Of a stretch of 16,473 bases of DNA, positions 9,165 through 15,953 are shown piece after piece; the stretch's first letter is position 1, and every line of letters begins with the position of its first letter. The stretch lies in NCBI GenBank assembly GCA_000310025.1, contig FN649737.1, positions 1,785,565-1,802,037 on the forward strand. The letters are read 5' to 3'. The stretch comes from Ectocarpus siliculosus (taxonomy: Eukaryota; Sar; Phaeophyceae; Ectocarpales; Ectocarpaceae). The notes under the pieces are model-generated. The model searched no databases. It was not told the DNA's origin and saw only the letters and a program-made list of their open reading frames with translations. A program made the position numbers and the translations under genes.

Positions 9165-9300
9165 TTGTTGTCGTCCAGGAAGTACACCTCCTTGGTCTTG
9201 TCGGTCTTGTATGTCGTTGTTTTCCAGGTAGTCCTGTCTTGTTTGTGATGTCTTTCCTTGTCGTTGTTGTCCAGGTAGTCCTGTCTTGTTCTTCTTGGTA
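9165..9300. repeat. Degenerate tandem repeat, 47-49 bp period
   Basis: Three copies of a GTTGTTnTCCAGGnAGTnC-type unit: CCAGG at 9175, 9224 and 9271. The last two share CCAGGTAGTCCTGTCTTGTT exactly (9224-9243 and 9271-9290). A (GTT)n tract precedes them. Confidence 0.75.
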
Positions 9301-9391
9301 GTGGTTGGTGTGTAGTCGTCGCACCAGCCTTCCCGTGTTGTCCTTATACATCTGAAACTATCACATTTGCTGCTCCGCCATATGAAATCTC

Positions 9392-11463
9392 CTATTTCGT
9401 AGATCCTCCACGTTCTTGAACCAATGTCCGCAGTTTGACGAATTGGACACGTTCCAGATGCTTGGTCAATATGTCCGCAAGCTGCTCCTCACTCCTCACG
9501 AACTTTAGCACAATGTTTCCCTGGTTGACGTTCTGGCGAAGTAGCCAGTATCTCGTGCTGATGAACTTGCTGCGGCCTCGAAACATGGAGTTTCCTGCTG
9601 TGCTCAGCGCTCCCGTTGAATCCGAATGAAGCGGGATGTTGCCGCATGGAAATCCAAGTTCCGATAGTACACCTTGCAGATAAATTGCTTCCCTCGCTGC
9701 TGTAGCCATCGCGATGATCTCCGCATGTACACTTGATTGTGCTGTTAGCTTCTGCAGAGTTGATGCTGCACTGATGACGCCTCCCGCAAGTATGAAAATA
9801 TATCCAGTAGAAGAACGCTTCTGAAGTCTCTCGCCCGATCCAGCGAAGTTCGCGTCACAGTAGCACTTCAGGTTCCATTGCCCTCTCCTGAACTTTAGTG
9901 GCATATCCGGGCATCCTCGAAGGTATTGCAGCACTCTCTTTGCTCCGACCATATGTTGATTGGTAGGCTTGTTCATCCCTCTGCACAGGATCATGACGGC
10001 ATATCCAATCTCCCATCTCGTCGTGTTAGTCAAGAAGAGGAGACTTCCGACTATTCCCTGGTAGAGTTTCTTGTCCTCGTCACTTTAATATATAGCATTC
10101 TCCGGCTCTTGTTCAATTTCTGGCCCGCATCCTGGAGTCGCCGCTGATTTGCAGTCCTTCATTTGATACTTGTCCAGTATGTTCATCACATATTTGTGTT
10201 GGCTCACTGCGATTTCTCCGTCGCTCTGAGAAATCTCCATCCCTAGTAGTAGTTCCGCTGGTCCTCCGTCCGTCATCTTGAATTTGTCCGTTAGTTGTTT
10301 CTTCAAATCTTGAACCACGCTCGGTGTCTTTCCAGCTAGTGTGCAGTCGTCCACGTACACACATAGTATCGCATATGTCGGTCCAGCACCGTACACATAT
10401 ACGCACGGGTCGCTCAGTAGAGCAGTAAACCCGATTTCTTTTATTCCTTTGGCAAATGCGTTGCCGAAGTTCCGAGGGCTCTGCTTCAGTCCGTATAAGC
10501 TTTTCTTGAGCTTCATCACCAGCGGTAGTCCCGTCACTTCATCCATTATTTCGTAACCTTTAGCTTGACGAACATCTACTTCTTCTTCCACTTTGCTCTG
10601 GAGAAGTGCAGTCACCACGTCCATCGTTTCCACAACGTATCCTCTTTCCGCTGCAATTGCCATTAAGACCAGCTGTGAGCTAAATCTACTCACAGGTGCG
10701 TAGGTTCCTCCACAGTCGATTCCATGCCGTTGTCCCCAGCCTTGGACGATAAGTCTTGCCTTCATAACTCCGGTTGCTTTCATCTTGTATAACCATCTCG
10801 ATCCAATGGGTTTAGCTCCAGGAGGTAGACTCTGAATTGGAACTAGATCTGCCACATCATGATCTTTCAGGCTTCTCATCTCCTTGTCCATAGCTGCTTT
10901 CCATTGATTGGCATCCACAGACCTCATGGCTTCTTGATATGTAGTGGGTACAGGTATAGATGCTGGCGGCCGGACAGGTTCTCCGGCTGATGGATTCTTG
11001 ATTCTTATATCTTGGCCTTGTTCTTGGTCTTGGTCGACAAAAGTCGCTAGTTTATTCCATGGCGATAGCCTCCGTAGCTCCGCTTGCTGCCGTTTGTTGT
11101 TTGTTGATTGTTGAATATCCGTATTCCTTCCGCTGCTTCGCAAGTGCATGCGAGGTATAATTCCTTGTTCTTGTTCTTGGTCTTGTTGTCCTTCTTCCTC
11201 GTAGTAGTCCTCCTCAAATTTCGAATTATCTTTCACTTCCCCCTCGTTTCCGGGTATGTCGACATCCGCGGAAACCGATAATTCGTTTTCCGGTTCGTAG
11301 TCGCGTAGTTCCTCAATGGTCGGTATAGGTATGACCGGCGGCATGGCCGCGTCCATTGGTTCGATGAAAGTCACGTTTCTCGATGTCAGGACGTAGACCC
11401 GCGCCGATTGGAGATCTTCTTCTACCGGTGGGGTTCTCGCGTGGTTGTGACGGGATCAGCGTC
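9392..11463 (-). pseudogene. pol: Right unit: reverse transcriptase and RNase H of copia pol, one in-frame stop
   Basis: The - strand frame is open from just below a TGA near 11464 to the TAG at 9392-9394, apart from one TAA at 10085-10087. It begins with the end of the integrase-side region (VYVLTSRNVTFIE around 11355-11400). An acidic Gln/Glu-rich linker follows, then RVT_2: GSRWLYKMKATG, KARLIVQGWGQRHGIDC, the first catalytic Asp (codon 10619-10621, TMDVVTALL), KKSLYGLKQSPRNF and CVYVDDCTLAG (Asp pair 10346-10351). RNase H shows CYCDANFAG (about 9840-9866), HAEIIAMA, HSDSTGAL and ADILTKHL. Catalytic residues are intact. The stop sits between RT and the connection segment (YQGIVGSLLFL), which continues in the same frame. 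The first ATG is at 11374 but this is not a true start. Confidence 0.88.
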
Positions 11464-11464
11464 A

Positions 11465-12097
11465 CCAATTCCACCGAGACGTCGTGTGAATTTAGCCGGA
11501 TCAGGACTCAAATTTCACCGACCGCAGTTCTCGATTACACGGGTTGGGAATCGCGCTCGCTCCACCCCCGCCGCTTTACTGCCCGTAGGGATTATCGCTC
11601 ACCCGAGTGTATAGTGTACAGGCTATAGACTCGGTTTGGTGGCGTACCTGCCTGCCGCGTGACCTTATCTCGGCGCAACAATTTAAATTTTGTCAGCGGA
11701 GAGGTTGCCACTACACAGAGCCGATACTCACGGCAGGACTTTCCTGACGTCCGTCGTGTACGGGGTGAAATGATCACGCTCCCGCTGGCCTACGACTTAC
11801 CGGTCACGGGGTGAGGGCCCTCAATGCCCGTCCGGTGCTTGCTGCTTCAAGTCTTCGTCTAGCGTGAACACAGTTGTTAGACTTGTATTCCGCCGAGCAG
11901 TCTCCAGCCCACTCCCGGGGGTGCTTGTTCAGTGCAACAGGGTAGCTAATCCTGCAGCCACTGGCCGTACTATCTTGTCTCCTCTACTGCTGTTGTCGGC
12001 GGTCTTCTGTCCTCGCTGTTCTGCTGATCTCGCGACGACGAAGGTCTTGTTCTGCCGAGGCCTCGTTCAGTCTTCAGACACCAGTTAGCGTGCCATC
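11465..12097. other. Unassigned 633-bp stretch replacing gag-protease-integrase
   Basis: No family is recognisable in either strand and all frames are closed within about 90 codons. It joins the gag stub at 12098 and the pol frame near 11464. Near its left end the - strand reads AATTGGTGACGCTGATCCC, which resembles the primer-binding region following an LTR in Ty3/gypsy elements, so part of it might be a fragment of another element. It contains the 12-bp palindrome TGAGGGCCCTCA at 11812-11823. Confidence 0.45.
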
Positions 12098-12194
12098 CAT
12101 GTAGAAATGTGTAGTCGAGGTGCCCTGTACCCAAGGGTCGTGTCTGCAGGCGGTTAAGCCTGTGTGTAGTCGTCGAGGCTGAAGTTGGTATCAT
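12098..12194 (-). pseudogene. gag: Right unit: gag N-terminal stub
   Basis: Starting at ATG 12194, 32-33 codons match the left unit's gag (MIPTSASTTTHRLNR, with Val to Ala at one position). The similarity ends at 12098. The frame continues by chance to TAG at 11970-11972 with unrelated residues. This is a broken copy left by an internal deletion or recombination. Confidence 0.8.
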
Positions 12195-12265
12195 TGTTGC
12201 CTCAATGGGACTTTCATTATTGCCTGCCGGTGGCACCGGAGCCTAGCTCAGTTGCAGAGGTGAGA

Positions 12266-12511
12266 TGTTGAGGGATAGTTGGGGAGGGAACCCGGTGGGG
12301 CTCGCAACACCTCGTGATCTCGCTACAATTACAATCCTCTGCTCAACCATCAATTCATTCGTGAGTTCCTCGCTAGAACTCGTCATACATTTTACGTTTT
12401 ACCAAACGTCACATATCACACCGCATGTACGTATCATTGCATACAGCAATCATACAGCTGCATCTATTCTACTACACACATCCTACAGCAGTGATGCGCT
12501 GTATTTCAACA
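12266..12511 (-). repeat. 5' LTR of the right-hand B unit
   Basis: Ends TGTTGA/TCAACA, 246 bp, identical by eye to 8158-8403. The bases outside the LTR (CTGCA at 12512-12516) would be one target-site duplication; its partner would lie beyond the far end of the array and is not seen in the window. Confidence 0.75.
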
Positions 12512-12512
12512 C

Positions 12513-12623
12513 TGCATCGGCGGTGAACGAATAGTTGGTTCCTCCATCGCCGGTGCCTTCTCCCGGGGAAGGATCACCTTGACCTTGTCCCCCCGGAGGC
12601 TGTCGTCCGTCTCCATCCGGCAT
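12513..12623 (-). pseudogene. Possible gag-like N-terminus cut by the LTR
   Basis: From an ATG at 12623 the - strand is open for 37 codons up to the LTR edge, then runs 11 codons into the LTR before a stop. The residues are Gly/Pro/Gln-rich (MPDGDGRQPPGGQGQGDPSP) and end NYSFTADA, like low-complexity gag N-termini of algal copia elements. If correct, the B array inserted into the gag start of a third element on the same strand. No domain is complete, so this is an inference from composition. Confidence 0.3.
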
Positions 12624-12781
12624 CTTGCGCGCGTAGACACACAGCGGCCACTCTCTTGATCGAAACGCTAGCGTGTTGAGTAGCTTTGTGCGTCGGTGCC
12701 TCGGCGCGGGGTCCCGTAGTGGGAAACAAAAGGTGCCAGCAGCTGGGTACTGCCAACGGTCAAAATGTAGAAACTATCCGC
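12624..12781. other. Non-coding sequence between gag-like start and hairpin array
   Basis: No gene recognised. It holds the perfect palindrome ACGCTAGCGT (about 12666-12675), a CCAGCAGCTGG near-palindrome (about 12736-12746), and a TCCC-GTAGT-GGGA hairpin near 12711. If the gag-like start is real, this would be its leader. Confidence 0.3.
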
Positions 12782-12973
12782 GGGCGTGAAAGCCCTTCTA
12801 CGTGGTGGAGCGTGGAAGCTCGTGTATAATATAGTTGTGGCGTGGAAGCCGGGTGGCGTGGAAGCCCTGATGTAAAGGTATATGTAGGGACGTGGGAGTC
12901 CTGAAGGGGTGGAAGCCGGGTTGGCGTGATAGCCGGAGTATGGGCGTGGAAGCCGGGGTTGGCGTGAGAGCCG
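12782..12973 (+). repeat. Array of nine short hairpins with covarying stems
   Basis: Nine units share the form stem-GTGRNA-stem: GGGC/GCCC at 12782, GAGC/GCTC at 12808, GGC/GCC at 12839 and 12855, GGAC/GTCC at 12888, a broken GGG/GCC at 12906, and GGC/GCC at 12923, 12943 and 12961. Loops are GTGAAA, GTGGAA (five times), GTGGGA, GTGATA and GTGAGA. Two stem positions change G-C to A-T with both partners changed. Start-to-start spacing (26, 31, 16, 33, 18, 17, 20, 18) is irregular and not a multiple of three, so this is not a protein repeat or a simple tandem repeat. Function unknown. Confidence 0.8.
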
Positions 12974-13207
12974 GGAAAAAGGACTTGATTATACACAGAA
13001 AAAGGAAGTGAGGAACCACAAGCCACGCACACAAATTCCGTTGTAGACACCCATACCCTCAAACCTGCAATATGTGATAAAATTGGTACCACCAAATCTA
13101 ATCCATAGCAACCATTGAACCCCCAAACTCCCCGCTCCATCTGCTCGGGAAATTCTTGCTCGCAATAATCTGTTGATGCTGTGAGTACATCCAACATACG
13201 GGACATG
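12974..13207. other. Unassigned stretch upstream of the duplicated exon
   Basis: The + strand is closed in all frames over most of this interval. The - strand is open in two frames (for example ATG 13206 to 12760, 148 codons) but that frame runs straight through the hairpin array and shows no family. The interval ends in GGGACATG followed by GTAAGG, a good splice donor at 13208. The segment matches the end of exon A, so a preceding duplicate exon may once have ended here. Confidence 0.35.
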
Positions 13208-13315
13208 GTAAGGATAGAACGTCTTTCCTATGGTACTTACTAGATCTCGATTATCCTGTTCTGTTCTATTTGTTAGGGCTCCTTTGCTGTTCCCTTTGTT
13301 GTCTCGGGCAATCAG

Positions 13316-13468
13316 GCCAGTCGAAGAGGCCAAGGCGTGCTGCCGCTGTTGCTGCTACTCGGATGTTTACCAACGCCGTGAACACACGTGACAGTGGCAA
13401 CAGGGGGCAATCCTCAAACGAACAGGAGGAGAGCGCCGTGAACGCACGAAATGGGTGTTCGGGACATC
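13316..13468 (+). CDS. Exon A of an unidentified host-like gene
   Basis: It is bounded by an acceptor ATCAG at 13311-13315 after a pyrimidine-rich tract and a donor CATC^GTATGA at 13469. The 153 nt give 51 codons, phase 1 at both ends. It encodes a basic, Ala-rich segment (SKRPRRAAAVAATRMFT) followed by a polar one (VNTRDSGNRGQSSNEQEE). SKRPR could act as a nuclear localisation signal, but that is inference. It is paralogous to exon B: differences fall often at third positions (GTT/GTC, GAC/GAT, AGG/AGA), which supports coding on this strand. The upstream exon is not identified. Family unknown. Confidence 0.5.
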
Positions 13469-13581
13469 GTATGAAGGTCTTTCCTACGGTATACTCCGTA
13501 TTATCTAGATCCCGATTTTCCCTCTCTGTTCTATTTCTTCGTGCTCCTTCTGTTGCTCGATTTGTTGTTCGGCGCGTTCAG

Positions 13582-13740
13582 GTCCGTCGAAGAGGCCAAG
13601 AAATGCTGCCGCTGTCGCTGCTGATCGGAAGTTTACAAAGCCTTCTGCAAGAGGCACCGTGAACACACGTGATGGTGGCGACGAAGGCCAGTCCCCAGAC
13701 AAGAAGCAGGAGGAGGATGGCGATGGGAAAAATGACCACG
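13582..13740 (+). CDS. Exon B, duplicate of exon A
   Basis: Acceptor GTTCAG ending at 13581 and donor CACG^GTAAGC at 13741, a strong donor. The 159 nt give 53 codons, again phase 1-1, so duplication or skipping of the unit keeps the frame. It encodes PSKRPRNAAAVAADRKFT, then VNTRDGGDEGQSPDKKQEED and a Lys/Asp-rich tail. Compared with exon A it carries a six-residue insertion (about KPSARG) before VNTRD. The intron before it (13469-13581) is 113 nt, close to the 108 nt of the intron before exon A. Confidence 0.55.
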
Positions 13741-13834
13741 GTAAGCAGAGATCGCAACCGACACGAAGTTTGTTCTTCTACATCTCTTGCTACGCGATAT
13801 TCCACTTTTTTTTTATCTCTTCGATGCGTCACAG

Positions 13835-13932
13835 GCTACCTCCCCGTGCTTCTCGGCGCGCAGCTGGATGCGAGCAAGTCAGGAGGGTATCTTAACCCTT
13901 TTGAGTCTTCAGGCGTTCTCACTGATCATTGA
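13835..13932 (+). CDS. Terminal exon C of the same gene
   Basis: A T9 tract and TCACAG form an acceptor at 13834, giving a 94-nt intron after exon B. Entered in phase 1, the exon reads YLPVLLGAQLDASKSGGYL and NPFESSGVLTDH to a TGA at 13930-13932. It matches the phase of exons A and B. The stop overlaps the first TGATCATT motif region. Function unknown; the C-terminus is not basic like the repeated exons. Confidence 0.5.
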
Positions 13933-14218
13933 TTGATCATTTGCAAATGCTGGTGTAGTGGCAAGTCGTGGAGTTGCCGCCCTGCAGCCCTTCGCGCCGT
14001 GTATTGGCAAGTCCATAGGTAGGTGTGTCTAGATTATTAGCACCCGCGCTAACCGGCTGACCAATGAAGAGACTTCAGTGACAGCGGGTAATGTCAAGGT
14101 CTCAGGAATGGGAATGGGGCCAATCAATGCCAAATCATGAATCTCTCAACGTATGCACATGTCAATGAACGCGTGTGTGCATACAGTACATACATACATA
14201 CATATGTGTTCTTTCGCA

Positions 14219-14502
14219 GCACCACACATACACTCGCCCGAACGTAGGAAGCCACTGCTGCAAAGAGCAGAGGACAGCAAAAGGGAGGGGTACTGCAGTC
14301 CCTGCCGAAGCCCAGATATCGAGGATATCGTGGTTCCCAACAATTTGAAAATCGTTCCGAAGATCCAGCAGTCATTGTGTCAACAGCTACAACGAACGCT
14401 ACAACAACACTACTACTGCTGTAGACGAGTAAAACATATCAGCAACACATCCACACTCGTAGCGCCACACATACCACCCTCGCCCGAACCTAGGAAACCA
14501 CG
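14219..14502 (+). repeat. Diverged direct repeat pair (36-41 bp)
   Basis: 14219-14254 and 14462-14502 share CCACACATAC, CTCGCCCGAAC and TAGGAA with a small insertion in the second copy. Both lie in the same + strand frame (APHIHSPERRKP and APHIPPSPEPRKP). The frame is not otherwise recognisable, so coding status is open. Confidence 0.6.
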
Positions 14503-14637
14503 AGGTACAGGTGTGTGCTGGTGGATGTGCTTGTTGTTTGAAAAACACAGGAGCTCTAGAGAGTTGGCAGGGCACATTTCGGGGGGGGACAGAGAACAGA
14601 GAAGTACAGAAGTACAAATACCAGCTATGGGTCTTCA

Positions 14638-14720
14638 CTGATCATTTTGCCCTCTCTGGACTGATCATTTACAATATACCGAAAATAGACTAGTTGAGGC
14701 AGCTAGACAACTGATCATTT
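14638..14720. promoter_or_regulatory. Cluster of CTGATCATTT motifs
   Basis: The decamer CTGATCATTT occurs at 14638, 14661 and 14711. Close variants are at 13922 (CTGATCATTG) and 13933 (TTGATCATTT). The core TGATCA is palindromic. This could be a protein-binding site cluster or a dispersed repeat remnant; nothing in the window names a binder. Confidence 0.35.
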
Positions 14721-14914
14721 CAAAGGCTACACAGCTAACCTGCCCTACTGACCGCAGCGCGACCACCCACCAACCCTTCTACGACCCTGTCTGTGGCCAC
14801 CACCCTGTCGCCGGCTTCTCTCATGGCCTACAGGGGGAGATAGCTGTTGCGTGTGCAGAAGTACACTGGTGTCTTTCTCTGCACTTCTCTCTCTCCCGCT
14901 CGCTCTCGCTCTCA

Positions 14915-14942
14915 TTTTTTTTTTTTGGCGCAAAAAAAAAAA
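14915..14942. promoter_or_regulatory. T12-GGCGC-A11 dyad containing an E2F-like site
   Basis: Twelve T, GGCGC, then eleven A form a near-perfect inverted repeat. Its centre reads TTTGGCGC, which fits the E2F/DP consensus TTTSSCGC. It lies about 380 bp before the ATG at 15320. Homopolymer length may be affected by sequencing error. Confidence 0.35.
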
Positions 14943-15319
14943 TCTGACAGTCCAGCCTAGACCCAAAGGGGTTAATGAATGGCGGAACACGTGTGTTCAC
15001 CACTTCCAAGGCAGAACCACGGTGAGAAAACGCGTAAACGTTTCACGTTACATGCTTGTGTCGTATTGTCTATGCGAAAAACACACGGCGACTGCGACAT
15101 ACAAAATATAACTGATTCGCCCGTGACATGCTTTGTTCTCCCCACGCTGTGTGTTTTCTGTACTTCAGTAAAATCGGGTCTGCAAACGAATTCAAATTCG
15201 GCACGAAAATGGATGTAGGCGTCTGTCCCGGTAACATGTTGAAATTTGCATACAGCCGATCATTGTCTTTCTTCCTACCGTGAATACGCGAGAACACCGG
15301 GAAAGAAAACTTTCGAGAG

Positions 15320-15643
15320 ATGCCAGAGAAAACTCGAGCCGATCCGACGCCGCCCGCGCCGACGCCGGCGCCAGTCGGAGCTCCAGCGCCAGCCGCGTCA
15401 CCAGCGCCGGTTTCGGCGATGCCCAGCGCGGGGGCGGCGGACCAGCTCTCCCGTCATTACTCAATACTGGTACGAAAGTTTGGGTGACCCCACAAGGCTC
15501 CAGCCGCGCGACACCGCGGCGGGCTGATTGGGCGCGGCGCCCGCGTGGGCCATGTCGTGGTCTTGGCTAAATTCCACGGAGTGCTCCCCGAGGTGGGCGA
15601 CTACGTGCTGCTGCACGCTGCCAACCCAAGAGGTGCAGCCTGA
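15320..15643 (+). pseudogene. Pro/Ala-rich reading frame with one in-frame TGA
   Basis: From ATG 15320 the frame gives 55 codons to TGA 15485-15487. It then continues open in the same frame for 51 codons to TGA 15641-15643. The N-terminus is low-complexity Pro/Ala (PAPTPAPVGAPAPAASPAP). After the first TGA the sequence looks protein-like (VGHVVVLAKFHGVLPEVGD, then YVLLHAANPRG). The TGA could be a decay mutation, lie in an unrecognised intron (a GTACGA donor sits at 15470), or be read through. No family recognised. Confidence 0.35.
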
Positions 15644-15839
15644 CCCCCAGCTGCGCCAGCAGCAGCAACCCCTAACAGCAGCAGGAGGAGCGGGATCAGG
15701 AGTCCCGCAGACTGTAGATAGTTCGCAGTCCGCAGCTAGCCAGCCGGTCCGCAGCGGAGATTCGGGTGCAGGCGCAGTGAAGGTTTGCCGCGATGAGGAG
15801 TTCGTCGAGCCCCTGGACACCTCACCCGCTAACGCGGAG
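15631..15839 (+). CDS. Possible exon: Gln/Ser/Gly-rich segment ending at a splice donor
   Basis: In the frame +1 to the preceding one, a hydrophilic stretch runs from about EVQPDPQLRQQQQP to EEFVEPLDTSPANAE and ends exactly at GAG^GTGCGT (15839/15840). A T-rich tract and CTCCAG at 15953 would close a 114-nt intron, similar to the introns at 13208-13834. The next exon reaches TGA after one codon if phase 0 is kept. It may be part of the same broken or spliced gene as 15320-15643. Family unknown. Confidence 0.3.
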
Positions 15840-15953
15840 GTGCGTCTTGTGTGCTTTGCTCTGCTGCTGTAACTTCTGCCGTGTGCTGCGTGACTTAGGG
15901 GCTATATGCTGCCCTTGTTTGATTTGTTTGTTCTTGTTTTGTTAAAACTCCAG

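Larger units (their letters stand above)
8404..9391. other. Non-coding stretch between RNase H stop and LTR
   Basis: Nearly 1 kb without recognisable genes, the AT-richest part of the window around 8420-9070. It holds a diverged duplication near 8402-8580 (CACGCCCCCATnAT ... CTTCAACAAC twice) and, at 9145-9300, a GTT-rich block with a degenerate 47-49 bp tandem repeat. It behaves as an unusually long 3' untranslated region of the right-hand unit, or as separate inserted sequence. Confidence 0.5.
8404..12511 (-). mobile_element. Ty1/copia retrotransposon B, right unit, internally deleted
   Basis: On the - strand: 5' LTR (12511-12266), leader, a 33-codon gag stub (from ATG 12194), about 630 bp of unassigned sequence, then the end of the integrase linker, RT and RNase H, a long 3' non-coding stretch, a polypurine-like tract and the shared LTR. 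Gag after the stub, protease and the integrase core are gone. RT-RNase H cannot be compared with the left unit, which lacks them, so assignment to the same family rests on the enclosing LTRs. Confidence 0.65.
12098..12512. repeat. Direct repeat copy 2 (LTR + leader + gag start)
   Basis: Partner of 7990-8404, in the same orientation and without gaps. Its outer end at 12511-12512 abuts unrelated sequence, consistent with the 5' boundary of the retroelement array. Confidence 0.95.
13193..13740 (+). repeat. Diverged tandem duplication of an exon plus its intron (period about 265 bp)
   Basis: 13198-13400 aligns with 13462-13700: CGGGACAT at the donor, GTCTTTCCTA in the intron, CTGTTCTATTT in the pyrimidine-rich part, GTCGAAGAGGCCAAG after the acceptor, and GTGAACACACGTGA in the exon. 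Divergence is substantial, with indels, so the duplication is old compared with the LTR repeats. Confidence 0.85.
13933..15319. other. Intergenic stretch
   Basis: No recognised gene. It contains CTGATCATTT motifs, a TACA microsatellite (14187-14202), a repeat pair (14219-14254 and 14462-14502) lying in one + frame (14153-14641, unassigned 162-codon frame), an octamer-plus G run at 14580, a pyrimidine-rich (CT)n tract at about 14871-14913, and the T12-GGCGC-A11 dyad. The last 350 bases before 15320 could be the promoter of the next gene, but no clear TATA element was found. Confidence 0.5.

Noticed and set aside
12556-12572. GGAAGGATCACC resembling the 3' end of small-subunit rRNA
   Set aside because: Only about ten bases match and the flanks are unlike rRNA; it falls in the gag-like frame on the - strand.
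12760-13206. 148-codon frame on the - strand
   Set aside because: It runs through the hairpin array, no family is recognisable, and the array's conservation does not follow its codon frame.
13952-14026. tRNA-like start GCTGGTGTAGTGGCAAG
   Set aside because: No B-box (GGTTCRANNCC) and no cloverleaf pairing could be laid out.
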